Shown here piece by piece: positions 1-8,550 of a stretch of DNA of 64,000 nucleotides. The first letter of the stretch is position 1. Each line of letters begins with the position of its first letter. The position numbers and the translations under genes were made by a program. Under the pieces are notes generated by a model. That model was given only the letters and a program-made list of their open reading frames with translations. It did no database searches and had not been told where the DNA came from. The DNA comes from Alphaproteobacteria bacterium (GTDB lineage: Bacteria; Pseudomonadota; Alphaproteobacteria; Caulobacterales; Maricaulaceae): the NCBI GenBank assembly GCA_016124675.1, contig WGNG01000009.1:124001-188000 (forward strand), read 5' to 3'.

Positions 1-1
1 C

Positions 2-874
2 TTTGTGCTGGGCGTGATCGGCGGGTCGGGGCTGTACGCCCTTGACGGGCTGAGCGATGTGCGCGCGACGCGCGTGGAGACCCCCTGGGGCGCGCCGTCG
101 GGCGCGCTGGTGCGCGCGCGCCTCGAAGGCCTCGACATCGTTTTCATGCCCCGCCATGGCGAGGGTCACGCCGTGCCGCCCAGCGCCATCAATTACCGCG
201 CCAATATCGATGCCCTCAAGCGCGCCGGGGTAACCGATATTTTGTCGCTCTCCGCCTGTGGCTCGCTGCAGGAACACCTGGCGCCCGGCCATTTTGTCGT
301 GGTGGACCAGTATGTCGACCGGACGTTCGCCCGCCAGAAAAGCTTTTTCGGCGCCGGGTGCGTGGCCCATGTGGCCATGGCCGACCCGGTCTGCGCGCGC
401 CTGTCAGGCCTGGCCGCCGACGCGGCGGAGGCTTCTGGCGTGGCGCATGTCCAGCGCCGGGGGACCTATCTCGCCATGGAGGGTCCGCAATTCTCCAGCC
501 GCGCCGAAAGCGCGCTCTACCGCTCCTGGGGGCTGGATGTGATCGGCATGACCAACATGCCCGAAGCCAAGCTCGCCCGGGAAGCCGAGCTGCCCTATGC
601 CAGCGTGTGCATGGTCACCGATTATGATTGCTGGCGCGCGCCGGACGCCGATGTGGCGATCGCCGAAATCCTGAAAGTCATGGCCGCCAACACCCACCAC
701 GCCCACGCCATGCTGCGCGCCCTCGCCAAAACCCTGGCCGGCCAGACCCGCACGCCCTCGCCCCAGGGCATCGAGCGCGCGCTGGACCACGCCATCATCA
801 CCCCGCCCTCGCATCGCGATCCGGTGCTGGTCGCCAAGCTCGACGCCGTCGCCGGCCGTGTGCTCAGGCCCTGA
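2..874 (+). CDS. mtnP: S-methyl-5'-thioadenosine phosphorylase (5' end at window edge)
   Basis: Cleaves methylthioadenosine with phosphate to adenine and methylthioribose-1-phosphate in the cytosolic methionine salvage pathway. The visible 289 residues start with the phosphate-binding GVIGGSGLY motif and include PRHGEGH, the purine-binding stretch TNMPEAKLAREAELPYA and the TDYDCW motif typical of MTAP-type phosphorylases. A GTG lies at position 5, but the frame is open to the left edge and family members usually have a few residues before the glycine motif. The true start is therefore probably just outside the window. The gene ends convergently with the downstream ABC operon, only 4 bp away. 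Confidence 0.93.
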   Translation, partial: FVLGVIGGSGLYALDGLSDVRATRVETPWGAPSGALVRARLEGLDIVFMPRHGEGHAVPPSAINYRANIDALKRAGVTDILSLSACGSLQEHLAPGHFVVVDQYVDRTFARQKSFFGAGCVAHVAMADPVCARLSGLAADAAEASGVAHVQRRGTYLAMEGPQFSSRAESALYRSWGLDVIGMTNMPEAKLAREAELPYASVCMVTDYDCWRAPDADVAIAEILKVMAANTHHAHAMLRALAKTLAGQTRTPSPQGIERALDHAIITPPSHRDPVLVAKLDAVAGRVLRP

Positions 875-878
875 CGGC

Positions 879-2099
879 CTATCCCCGGGCGCTGAGCGCG
901 GGGGAGCCCGATGCCGCCCGGCGGGCGGGCGGAAGGCTGGCGATCAGGCCGGTCAGGGCGCCGGCCACGAAGGTGAGGGCGATCACGCCCGGATTGAGCT
1001 CAAACGGGAAGCGCGCAAACGTCTGCGCCAGCCCTGCCCCGGCCATGACCAGAGCCGACCCCGCCACCGAGGCTGCCAGCCCGATGATCAGCCCCTCGAT
1101 CAACACCTGCGCTGTGATCAGGCGCCCGGTCGCGCCGCTCATCATCTGCAGGGCGATCTCACGGCGGCGCATATCCACGGCCGCATTGGCCGCCGCCGCA
1201 TAGCCGGTCAGCGCGACGGCGACAGTCACCGCCGCGATTGTAATCAACAGCCGGCCAATCAGGTCGCGCTGACGTTCCAGCGCCCGGGTGGGGGCGGCCG
1301 GATCGGCATACTCGAACGGAGAGACCTGCGCTTGCGGCACGCCGTGGCTTCGCCTGAGGGTCTGGTCGGCAGTCATCAGCGCCGCCCTGCGCCGCGTCTC
1401 GGGGGTCAGGACGATGGTCAGCTGGCTCACTTCATTGGGCCCGGCCGAGCCAAAAGCGTCGGCGTTCTCGAAATAGCGCGCGGCGGCGGTAAAGGGTGCA
1501 AACACGCTCTGGCGATACCGCTCGGCCAGCTGGTTCTCCGCTTCGGCGAACACGCCTACCACGTCGCAGGAGATGCCATTGATCCTGATCGCCTCGCCGA
1601 CTGCAGGGTCGTTCCGGAACAGCTGGCGCGCTGCGCCGGCGCCAAGCACGCACAGCCGGTCAGCGCCTTGCGTCTCGGCCAAGGTGAGGGCGCGCCCGGC
1701 CTGCAGAGGCATATCGGCTTCGCGCCGGTAATCGCCCAGCACGCCGCGCACCGGAAGATTCGCCTGCTCACGCCCATAACGCACATCGCCTGTCGCAGAC
1801 CGCCAGGCGGCCCAGGCCTCGACGGAGTCTCTCAGCGCCTCCTGCAGGCGGGGGATGTCCGCCAGGCGCGGCGGGCCGAAGCGGTCGTCCAGAAACGTAT
1901 TCTCCGTGATCACCAGCGAGCGCGCATAGGCGCCGAACGTCATTCTCTCCATCTCGCGGGCGTAGCCAGACATCACCCCTGCCGCCACGGCGACGCCCGC
2001 CGCCCCGCCGCCCAGCGTGGCGATCAGCAGCGCCGCCCGCGAGGGCTTGCTGAACGCCGCCCACATGGCGAGCCGCAACACAGCCAACAAACGGTTCAC
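879..2099 (-). CDS. FtsX/MacB-type ABC transporter permease
   Basis: A 406-residue inner-membrane permease. One N-terminal membrane segment (about residues 22-43) is followed by a large periplasmic domain of about 230 residues, then three C-terminal membrane segments (about 283-311, 335-360 and 367-390). This is the FtsX fold of MacB/LolCE-type mechanotransmission exporters. The start is GTG and overlaps the TGA of the ATPase gene as GTGA, so translation is probably coupled. It is the last gene of a three-gene operon (adaptor, ATPase, permease). MacB normally carries ATPase and permease in one chain; here they are separate. The substrate is unknown; a hydrophobic compound, peptide or lipoprotein are possibilities. 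Confidence 0.88.
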   Translation of the reverse strand: MNRLLAVLRLAMWAAFSKPSRAALLIATLGGGAAGVAVAAGVMSGYAREMERMTFGAYARSLVITENTFLDDRFGPPRLADIPRLQEALRDSVEAWAAWRSATGDVRYGREQANLPVRGVLGDYRREADMPLQAGRALTLAETQGADRLCVLGAGAARQLFRNDPAVGEAIRINGISCDVVGVFAEAENQLAERYRQSVFAPFTAAARYFENADAFGSAGPNEVSQLTIVLTPETRRRAALMTADQTLRRSHGVPQAQVSPFEYADPAAPTRALERQRDLIGRLLITIAAVTVAVALTGYAAAANAAVDMRRREIALQMMSGATGRLITAQVLIEGLIIGLAASVAGSALVMAGAGLAQTFARFPFELNPGVIALTFVAGALTGLIASLPPARRAASGSPALSARG

Positions 2100-2803
2100 G
2101 CGACCGGCTCCGGTGTGACGACCCGGCCATGAGCCAGCGCCACCGTACGGGTGGCGCGCTCCAGCACGATGGGGTCATGGCTCGCCGCAATGACGCAGGC
2201 GCCGCCCGCTGCCGCGCGCGCGAGCCGGTCGATGACAGCATGGGCGGTTTCGGCGTCGAGCGAGGCGGTTGGCTCGTCGGCGATGATCAGCTGCGGCTCC
2301 AGCGACAAGGCGCGGGCGAGGCCGACGCGCATGCGCTCGCCGCCTGACAGCGCGCCGACGCGGCGCTCGGCCTTGTCCGCAAGGCCGACATCGCCAAGCG
2401 CCCGCAGGGCGATTTCCCGCGCGCGCCGAGCCGAGAGGCCCGCATAAAAGCCGGGCAGGCAGACATTGTCGACCGCTGTCATATTCTCGATCAGGCCCGC
2501 GTCCTGCAGCACATACCCGAGCGCGCCGCGCCGGGTCAGCGCCAGCCTGCGATCAGAATACCCGCTCGTGTCCTTGCCCAAGAAGACAATGCGTCCGCTC
2601 GTCGGGCGATCCAGCAGGCCCAGCAGGTTCAACAGCGTCGTCTTGCCCGAACCCGAGCGCCCCCGCAGAGCGCAGACCTCTCCGCGATGAAAGGCCAGAT
2701 CCGCGTCAAGCAGCGCGGGTACAGCCGCGTTTGCGCGCCCGTAGACACGCCCGGCTCCGATCGCCTGCAGGACCGGTTCGGCCGAGCCGTGCGCGGGGGT
2801 CAT
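2096..2803 (-). CDS. ABC transporter ATP-binding protein (MacB/LolD type)
   Basis: A cytosolic ATPase of 235 residues that powers the adjacent FtsX-type permease. Visible are the Walker A motif GRSGSGKTTLLN, the signature LSGGERMRVGLARAL, the Walker B and D-loop stretch LIIADEPTASLD, and the switch histidine in AASHD. The ATG overlaps the stop of the adaptor gene (ATGA) and its own stop overlaps the permease start. The three genes thus form one tightly coupled operon read leftwards. Family membership is clear. The choice between MacB-like and LolD-like is made from the neighbouring periplasmic adaptor, which favours an efflux role. Confidence 0.92.
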   Translation of the reverse strand: MTPAHGSAEPVLQAIGAGRVYGRANAAVPALLDADLAFHRGEVCALRGRSGSGKTTLLNLLGLLDRPTSGRIVFLGKDTSGYSDRRLALTRRGALGYVLQDAGLIENMTAVDNVCLPGFYAGLSARRAREIALRALGDVGLADKAERRVGALSGGERMRVGLARALSLEPQLIIADEPTASLDAETAHAVIDRLARAAAGGACVIAASHDPIVLERATRTVALAHGRVVTPEPVA

Positions 2804-4041
2804 GTCCCCATCTCATCGATGATGACTTCGTCACCGGGCTGAAGCCCGCCCTCTTCCTCAATCAATTCGATATAATCGTCGTCTTGCGCGCCCACGCGGA
2901 TCAACACGGCCTCGGGGCCGTTGGGAGCGGCGCGGAAGACCCGCCTTTTCCCCTGTCGGAACAAATAGGCGATATCCATTCCTGTCAGGGCGGCCCGCCG
3001 AAGGCTTGGGTCCTCCGGGAGCGGGCCAAGGGCTGCCTCCCGTCTGTCAATTATCTCCTGTGGCGGTTCAGGTACAAAATTGTCGGGCGTGTAATACAGG
3101 GCGGCTACAGGGACGCGCATCACCGTGCTGGCTTCACCCCTGACAAACTCTACGCTGGCTGTCATGCCCGGCAAAAGGGTGATCGGTTCGCGATCAGCGC
3201 GCACGAGCACGGTGTAGCTGACGAAACGTCCAACCCGGACCGGGGCGCGCCGGATGTCCTCGATCACGCCGCCGAGGGTCCAGGTCGGAAAGGCGTCGAC
3301 CTTGAACCGGACCTCCATGTCGCGATCAATCCGTCCGATATCGGCTTCGGACACCTGGGCCTCGATCATGATGTCAGACAGATCGGTCGCCACCACGAAC
3401 AGGGTCGGCGCGCTCTGGACCGCGTTGACGGCCTGTCCCTGCTCGATCCGCCGGTCGAGCACGAACCCCGTTACCGGCGAGCGAATCTCGGTCCGGGCCA
3501 GATCAATGCGGGCCTGTTCGACCCGGCCCTCAGCCAGGTTGACATTGGCGTTTGCGCGCTGAAGCGCCGCTTCCAGGCGCTCCACCACAAAGGTCTGGTC
3601 GCGCCGGGGCGCCTGGGCGCTGGCGCCACGCTCAGCGAGCTGCGTCAGCCGGTCAAGCGCGTCGCGCGCCGCGGCAAGGTCGGCTGCTGCGGCGCGGGCG
3701 TCGGCACGGGCAATCTCCAGCTGAGCCTCCGCCTGCCGCAAGGCCGACTGAAAAGGGGAAGGGTCAATGCGCGCGAGAAGATCGCCTTCGGCCACAGGAT
3801 CATTGAAATCGGCGGGGATTTCGAGGATGCGTCCGCTGATCTCGGCCCCGACCTCGACTTCCGAGGCCGCGCGCAATGTCCCGACGGCCGGCACGATGGC
3901 GCGAATATCGCCGATGTCGACGGTGGCGGTTTCGTATCGCGACATCGACACGGTCTGAGGCGGTCTATCCCCGCTTACCTCCCCGCAGGCCGTGGTAATC
4001 GACCCCACCACGAACACCAAGAGAATCCGGCTGCACCTCAT
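2800..4041 (-). CDS. Periplasmic adaptor (HlyD/MacA-type), probable lipoprotein
   Basis: A 413-residue membrane-fusion protein that would link the ABC permease to an outer-membrane duct. The N-terminus is a short hydrophobic stretch ending in ITTAC at about residue 19, an acceptable though not ideal lipobox. Next come a lipoyl/barrel-sandwich half (GAEISGRILEIPADFNDPVAEGD), a coiled-coil hairpin rich in Ala, Glu and Arg at about residues 95-165, the second lipoyl half (IRSPVTGFVLDRRIEQGQAV), and beta-barrel and membrane-proximal domains. It is the first gene of the operon with the ATPase and permease. No outer-membrane partner is encoded nearby. Confidence 0.88.
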   Translation of the reverse strand: MRCSRILLVFVVGSITTACGEVSGDRPPQTVSMSRYETATVDIGDIRAIVPAVGTLRAASEVEVGAEISGRILEIPADFNDPVAEGDLLARIDPSPFQSALRQAEAQLEIARADARAAAADLAAARDALDRLTQLAERGASAQAPRRDQTFVVERLEAALQRANANVNLAEGRVEQARIDLARTEIRSPVTGFVLDRRIEQGQAVNAVQSAPTLFVVATDLSDIMIEAQVSEADIGRIDRDMEVRFKVDAFPTWTLGGVIEDIRRAPVRVGRFVSYTVLVRADREPITLLPGMTASVEFVRGEASTVMRVPVAALYYTPDNFVPEPPQEIIDRREAALGPLPEDPSLRRAALTGMDIAYLFRQGKRRVFRAAPNGPEAVLIRVGAQDDDYIELIEEEGGLQPGDEVIIDEMGT

Positions 4042-4110
4042 GATCCACCCCGCAGCATTCAGGTTGAAACGTCAGCCGTTTAGCACGCTACAGGAGACAG
4101 CATGCGACCG

Positions 4111-4731
4111 CTAGTCCCAAACATTGACCAGAACCAATTCTCCTGCGCCGGGCCTGAATTCGCGGACCCACCAGCCATATTGGGGTGCGTAATCCTTGAA
4201 CGTCTCGCTGCGCCGAATCTGCACCTCTCCGGATCTGTCGATATGCTCGAAGAACCGGTCAATGCGTACCCTGTGCACGAGGACGCTCTCCCCACGGATT
4301 TCCAGGCTTGTGCAGCCCTCATGGGAAATCGTGTAGGCGTCAGACAGCAAGGTTTCTTCTCCCTCGCGCCGAAGACGCAGGGTTACCGGCAGTTCGACGG
4401 TTTCACCGGCCTCCAGAACCATGACATCGGCAAGCACGGCGGTGCCGTATTCGTAGGAAATGTTGTAGCCAGCCGATGCTGGCGGAAGCTGTTCCGGAAG
4501 GATCGCATAGCGAAAATTCGTATGCCATGTCCCAGAGCCGACCCCGGGACGCGTGCTTGAGAAGCGTTCCGACACGCGCCAGCTTCCCGGACCCGCCTGC
4601 GCAACCTGATAACGTGTTTGCGAGCCCACAGCCTGACCATCGGGCCGACGGTACTCATATACATACTCACGATGGGTGGGGTTCAGCCGGGCAAGACTTA
4701 AGTTGTCGCAAGGTATGGCGATATCGAACAT
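4111..4731 (-). CDS. Hypothetical protein, beta-rich, 206 aa
   Basis: No family recognised. The protein is rich in Tyr, Arg and Val with alternating hydrophobic patterns suggesting mostly beta strands, and it lacks an obvious signal peptide or membrane segment. I chose the ATG at 4731, which has AGGAA about 10 nt upstream; an in-frame TTG at 4749 would add six residues. Base composition is less GC-rich than in the neighbouring ABC operon. It lies 92 bp downstream of the small secreted cysteine-rich peptide on the same strand, so the two may be co-transcribed. The function is not inferable from what is seen. Confidence 0.6.
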   Translation of the reverse strand: MFDIAIPCDNLSLARLNPTHREYVYEYRRPDGQAVGSQTRYQVAQAGPGSWRVSERFSSTRPGVGSGTWHTNFRYAILPEQLPPASAGYNISYEYGTAVLADVMVLEAGETVELPVTLRLRREGEETLLSDAYTISHEGCTSLEIRGESVLVHRVRIDRFFEHIDRSGEVQIRRSETFKDYAPQYGWWVREFRPGAGELVLVNVWD

Positions 4732-4823
4732 GAGCACAGGTTTCCTCAATTGAGCCCCAAATGGCGCCAGCGCCGATTACAATCGGCACCGTTGCCACCT
4801 AAAGCGTTATTTAAGTAAATGCG

Positions 4824-5009
4824 CTAGCCGCAACCTATATCGCAACCCTCATAGCAAGCATGCCGTTCAAAAGAGCCAGCTGCACCAGGGAATATCTGCT
4901 GACAAAAATCATAACATTCATATCGGCACTGATCAGCGAAAGCCACGCCCGTAGTGACGACCATGAGAAGTCCAACGGCCGAAGCGACCGCACCGAGAAA
5001 TCTTTTCAT
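4824..5009 (-). CDS. Secreted six-cysteine small peptide
   Basis: A 61-residue preprotein. A clear Sec signal peptide (MKRF, then a hydrophobic core, then VAFA) is probably cut after Ala25, leaving a mature peptide of about 36 residues. The mature part has six cysteines at 28, 32, 36, 52, 56 and 60 in the symmetrical pattern CX3CX3C-X15-CX3CX3C. This suits a disulfide-stapled helical hairpin. A good ribosome site (GGAGAG) lies 6 nt before the ATG. The region is more AT-rich than its surroundings. Function unknown; a periplasmic or secreted structural, metal-binding or antimicrobial peptide are all possible. Confidence 0.72.
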   Translation of the reverse strand: MKRFLGAVASAVGLLMVVTTGVAFADQCRYECYDFCQQIFPGAAGSFERHACYEGCDIGCG

Positions 5010-5163
5010 GATGACTCTCCATTCATTGCCACAGAGCGCCGATCCCGATCAGCGTCCGAAGGATGCATAAGGCGGCAGATCGCGTCAAGAAAAAATCGTC
5101 AAACGCGAAAAAATGTCCCGCCAAAGGGTTTGCGCCAATCGAGCTGGCACAGCCCGGCGACCC

Positions 5164-5982
5164 TCAATCCTCATAATCCTCCGGGCGCGTGACGTAGTTG
5201 AGCGCCAGGCGGCCGCCGTCGGGGTAGAGGCACTGGCCGGTCATGTAGCTGGAATCGCGTGAGGCGAGAAACCAGGCGACGCCGGCGATCTCGTCCGGGT
5301 CACCGATCCGGTTCAGGGGCGTGCGCGAGAGGATGCGCTTCATGGCGGCGCGATCTTCCATCACCGATTTGAGGATGTCGGTGTTCACCGAGCCCGGTCC
5401 GATGGCGTTGACCCGCACGCCCCAGGGCGCCAGCGCCAGCGCCATGGATTTCGTCAGCTGGTTGAGCGCGCCCTTGGCGGTGCAGTAGGCAAGCTGGGTG
5501 GGAATGGCCACCACGGCGTTGACCGAGGACATGTTGATGATGGCATAGCGGCGGCGGCATTCGTCGGCGCGGGTCTGCTCCTCCTCGATCTGCTCGACCA
5601 TCTGGCGCGCGGCGGCGCGCGCCACCAGAAAAGCGCCGCGCAGATTGACGCCCATCACCCGGTCGAAATCCTCCAGTTCGAGGCTCAGAATGTCGCCGCC
5701 GGAAATGATCGCGGCGTTGTTGACCAGCACGTCCACCCGGCCGAAGGCCGACCGCGTCTCGGCCATGAGGTTATTGACCGCAAGCGTATCGGAGACGTCG
5801 CACTGGACAAAGATCGCGCGCTCCTTGCCCGCGCCCAGCTCATCGGCCAGCACCTCGCCGGCCAGATCGTCAACATCGGCGATGACGACCCGCAGGCCCT
5901 CTTCAGCGAAACGGCGCGCGCAGGCGGCGCCAATGCCGTTGGCGGCTCCGGTGACAATGGCGACGCGATCGGACGCGGGCAT
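5164..5982 (-). CDS. SDR-family NAD(P)-dependent oxidoreductase
   Basis: A classical short-chain dehydrogenase of 272 residues with a Rossmann fold: cofactor motif TGAANGIG near the N-terminus, the acidic VIADVD that suggests NAD preference, the NNAA motif (VLVNNAAI), and the catalytic Ser-Tyr-Lys set in INMSS and AYCTAK. The C-terminal VNAIGPG motif is also typical. The start at 5982 is chosen because MPASDRVAIVTG begins the fold and AAGAGG lies 8 nt upstream; a longer open frame continues upstream without homology. An unusual 10-residue polar insert (EEEQTRADEC) sits between the NNAA and Ser motifs. The substrate cannot be told. Confidence 0.9.
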   Translation of the reverse strand: MPASDRVAIVTGAANGIGAACARRFAEEGLRVVIADVDDLAGEVLADELGAGKERAIFVQCDVSDTLAVNNLMAETRSAFGRVDVLVNNAAIISGGDILSLELEDFDRVMGVNLRGAFLVARAAARQMVEQIEEEQTRADECRRRYAIINMSSVNAVVAIPTQLAYCTAKGALNQLTKSMALALAPWGVRVNAIGPGSVNTDILKSVMEDRAAMKRILSRTPLNRIGDPDEIAGVAWFLASRDSSYMTGQCLYPDGGRLALNYVTRPEDYED

Positions 5983-6025
5983 GGCGTATACCTCTTGCTG
6001 GGCAGGTGGGGTGGCGGGGTGACGC

Positions 6026-6868
6026 TCAGGGTTGGCGGGTGCGCTCAAAGTCGGCGGCGATCTCGCGGCTGACGGGGTCCAGCTCATGGGCGCGCGCATA
6101 GAGATCGCGCGCCTCGTCAAGGCGGCCCAGCTGCTCCAGAGCCGCCGCGCGCGAATGGGTGATGGCGCCGCTGTCGGGGCGCGCCTCCAGCGCGGCGTCG
6201 CAAGTGGGCAGGGCGTCGGCGGCGCGTCCGGCCTTCACCAGCGCCCAGCACAGCGCGTTGAGCGCCCCGGCGTCGTCAGGCGCGATGCTGACAGCGTCCA
6301 GCGCGTCGGCCAGCGCATCGTCATGGCGCCCAAGCTCGGCGAACGCCGCCGAACGCCCCGTCAGCGCGCCGACATCGTCCGGGGCCAGCGCCAGCGCGGC
6401 ATCAAACGAGGCCGCTGCCGCCTCCGCCAGCCCGGTCTCCAGCTGGGCCGATCCGGCGATCATCAGGGTGAGCAGGTCACGCGGCGCGCGCGCCAGCGCG
6501 ATGTCCAGATCCTCCAGCGCCGCCTCTGGGCGCCCAAGCCGCAACAGCGCCAGCGCCCGGTTTCGGCGAACGACCGGGTGGTTGGCGTCGCCGGCGTGGG
6601 CCTCCATCAGGGCCAGAATCCGGGCATAGGTCACCAGCGCCTCTTCGGGCTCGTTCAGCGCCATTTGCGCGTGGGCCAGACCCATGCGCAGCGCCGCTTC
6701 GTCTTCCCACGCATGCTCGCGCGAGGCCAGGCACGCTTCGATCGCGCGCTCGGCCTCGGCATGGCGGGCATTGTCCAGGTGAGCCGTGCTGGCGGCGCAA
6801 GGGTCCTCGTCTGCGGCCGGCGAGCAGGCGGCGAGGGCGAGCACAAGAACAAGGCTGAGGCGCAGCAT
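6026..6868 (-). CDS. TPR-repeat lipoprotein
   Basis: A 280-residue protein with a lipoprotein signal (LVLALAAC, lipidated Cys at residue 15), followed by Ala/Leu-rich helical repeats matching tetratricopeptide repeats. Typical TPR pieces such as ALVTYARIL, ALARAPRD, ALALAPDD and ARAHELDP recur at about 34-residue spacing. It is probably anchored to a periplasmic face and used for protein-protein contacts. The ATG at 6868 is preferred over one at 6889 because AGGA stands 7-8 nt upstream and the signal peptide then has normal length. No partner is evident; the gene stands 43 bp downstream of the SDR gene on the same strand. Confidence 0.82.
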   Translation of the reverse strand: MLRLSLVLVLALAACSPAADEDPCAASTAHLDNARHAEAERAIEACLASREHAWEDEAALRMGLAHAQMALNEPEEALVTYARILALMEAHAGDANHPVVRRNRALALLRLGRPEAALEDLDIALARAPRDLLTLMIAGSAQLETGLAEAAAASFDAALALAPDDVGALTGRSAAFAELGRHDDALADALDAVSIAPDDAGALNALCWALVKAGRAADALPTCDAALEARPDSGAITHSRAAALEQLGRLDEARDLYARAHELDPVSREIAADFERTRQP

Positions 6869-6963
6869 GGCGATCCTGACGCTGGGCATGCGATTGCAAG
6901 AGCGGCCAGCATGGCGGCGGCGCCGTGGCCGAGCAATGGGCGAATGCGGCCCGCCGACATGAA

Positions 6964-6995
6964 AGCGGGGCGGACGCTGCTGCGTCCGCCCCGCT
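6964..6995 (-). terminator. Strong GC hairpin after the DUF465 gene
   Basis: A perfect 14-bp stem (6964-6977 with 6982-6995) closed by a 4-nt loop lies 45 bp past the stop of the small DUF465 gene. Read on the minus strand it is followed only by a short CTTTC, so it is a weak intrinsic terminator or an RNA stabiliser. Confidence 0.5.
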
Positions 6996-7039
6996 GGAAC
7001 CCGCTCAGAGCAGGTGCGTCATTACGGCCCGGGCTGACC

Positions 7040-7210
7040 TCATTGGAGTCGCCGGAGTCGCTCTATCTCTTCTTTCAGCCTGAGTTTCTGCTTTTTGAGG
7101 GTGGCGAGTTGAAGCGTGTCGGCGGAAGGATGTTTACGGGTTTCCTCGATCCGGGCGTCCAGTTGCGAATGACGGGAGTCCAGTTCCTTGATACGCGCTT
7201 CAGTGGCCAT
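7040..7210 (-). CDS. DUF465 (YdcH-like) small coiled-coil protein
   Basis: A 56-residue, highly charged helical protein with heptad-like spacing and the typical end LKKQKLRLKEEIERL seen in DUF465/YdcH proteins. The start is fixed by a near-perfect ribosome site (AAGGAGG) 6 nt before the ATG at 7210; the open frame extends upstream without meaning. A second DUF465 gene lies at 8551-8760, so the pair flanks ubiX. The molecular role of the family is unknown. Confidence 0.85.
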   Translation of the reverse strand: MATEARIKELDSRHSQLDARIEETRKHPSADTLQLATLKKQKLRLKEEIERLRRLQ

Positions 7211-7264
7211 AGGTGCCTCCTTGGCTGGTTGGGAGTAGAGTGAACCATCAAAACGGGGGTGAAG

Positions 7265-7280
7265 GCAATTCACGAATTGC
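7265..7280. promoter_or_regulatory. Palindrome in the divergent DUF465/ubiX promoter region
   Basis: GCAATTC, a 2-nt spacer, then GAATTGC form a perfect 7-bp inverted repeat in the 104-bp gap between the divergent starts at 7210 and 7315. It could be an operator for a dimeric regulator. There is no further proof of function. Confidence 0.35.
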
Positions 7281-7314
7281 TCCGTGTCCCTGACAGTCTG
7301 ACGCAAGGTGAAGC

Positions 7315-7926
7315 ATGAGTGACCAGCCGCGCCTGGTGGTGGGAATATCGGGCGCCTCGGGCGTCGTGTACGCGCTGCGGGCGCTGTCGGCCCTGCGCGA
7401 GCTCGGCGTGGAGAGCCATGTTGTGGCCAGCAAGGCCGCCGAAATGACGCTGTCCTACGAGACCGGCCTCAAGCCGTCCGTGCTGCGCGAGCGTTCTGAT
7501 TATCTTTACAAGATGCCCGATGTGGGCGCGCCCATCGCATCGGGCTCGTTCCGGACGCTGGGCATGCTGATCGCACCGTGCTCGGTGCGCACCATGAGCG
7601 AGATCGCCACCGGCGTGACGTCGAGCCTCCTGACCCGCGCCGCAGACGTGGTGCTGAAAGAGCGCCGGCGCCTGGTGCTGATGGTGCGCGAGACGCCGTT
7701 TCATCTGGGCCATCTGCGCACCATGGTGCAGCTCACCGAGATGGGCGCGATCATCATGCCGCCCCTGCCGGCTTTCTACGCCCGCCCTGAAACGCTGGAC
7801 GACATGGTGGATCAGTCGGTGGGCCGGGCGCTGGACCTGTTCGGCCTTGACTGGACCCCGACGCGGCGATGGGGCGAGGACATCGAGGAGGGCGCCCGCC
7901 CGGCCGCGCGCACCCGCACGCCATGA
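7315..7926 (+). CDS. ubiX: UbiX flavin prenyltransferase
   Basis: Makes prenylated FMN, the cofactor of UbiD decarboxylase in ubiquinone synthesis, from FMN and dimethylallyl phosphate. The FMN-binding start VVGISGASGVVYALR, the SFRTLGMLIAPCSVRTMSEIATG segment and the C-terminal RRRLVLMVRETPFHLGHLRTM with PPLPAFY are all characteristic of UbiX/Pad1. The length of 203 residues is slightly above the usual 190 because of an Arg/Pro-rich tail. The stop overlaps the next gene (ATGA), so the two are coupled. Other ubiquinone genes in this window are ubiE and ubiB. Confidence 0.96.
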   Translation: MSDQPRLVVGISGASGVVYALRALSALRELGVESHVVASKAAEMTLSYETGLKPSVLRERSDYLYKMPDVGAPIASGSFRTLGMLIAPCSVRTMSEIATGVTSSLLTRAADVVLKERRRLVLMVRETPFHLGHLRTMVQLTEMGAIIMPPLPAFYARPETLDDMVDQSVGRALDLFGLDWTPTRRWGEDIEEGARPAARTRTP

Positions 7927-8411
7927 GGCTGCCGCCGCAGGGCTTGTGGGACTTCTCCCTGGCGGTCTATCCCGCCCCGGGGGTGAAGCCGGCCTGCCTT
8001 GAGCTTCAGGCCGCAGGGCTCGACGTGAATGTGGCGCTCTGGATCGCCTGGCATGGCGCGCACGGGCGGGATGCGCGGCCGGCGCTGGAGGCGGCGCTGG
8101 CGCTTTCGGCGGACTGGAGCGGGCGCGTCGTCAAGCCGCTGCGCGCGGCGCGCGATGCGCTCAAAACCCCGCCTGGATACGTGGAGGCCCCATCCGCAAG
8201 CGCCCTGCGCGAGGCGATCTTGCGCGCGGAGCTGGAGGCGGAACGACTGGAGCAACAGGCGCTTGAGGCGCTTCCCGGCACGGCGCCCGCTGGCGGGGAT
8301 GGGCGCGCGCTCACGCTTGCGGGCCTTGAGCGTTGCGCCGCCCGGCTCGGCGCCAGGGTCGCGCCAGCCGCCTTCGTGGAATCCGTTTTCTGTGCGCTTG
8401 AAATTGTGTAA
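7923..8411 (+). CDS. TIGR02444/DUF2390-type protein
   Basis: A 162-residue cytosolic protein beginning LWDFSLAVYPAPGV with VNVALWIAWHG further on. This matches my memory of the TIGR02444 family, a proteobacterial group of unknown function recognised by an N-terminal LW-Y-PGV-CL pattern. The rest is Ala/Leu/Arg-rich helix. The ATG at 7923 overlaps the ubiX stop by 4 nt, so it is translationally coupled to ubiX and may act with it. No catalytic motif is visible. Confidence 0.72.
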   Translation: MRLPPQGLWDFSLAVYPAPGVKPACLELQAAGLDVNVALWIAWHGAHGRDARPALEAALALSADWSGRVVKPLRAARDALKTPPGYVEAPSASALREAILRAELEAERLEQQALEALPGTAPAGGDGRALTLAGLERCAARLGARVAPAAFVESVFCALEIV

Positions 8412-8550
8412 TATCTCCACATCTTGACGAGGGATGGTCCGGCCCGAAGGGCGAAGGGCCGTCCGTCATCATCTCGACCTTATCGATCTGGCGCGCCTGC
8501 AGCCTTTGGCGCGGCGCACCGCAAACAATTCGGAGGCTGTGATCAGCGCC

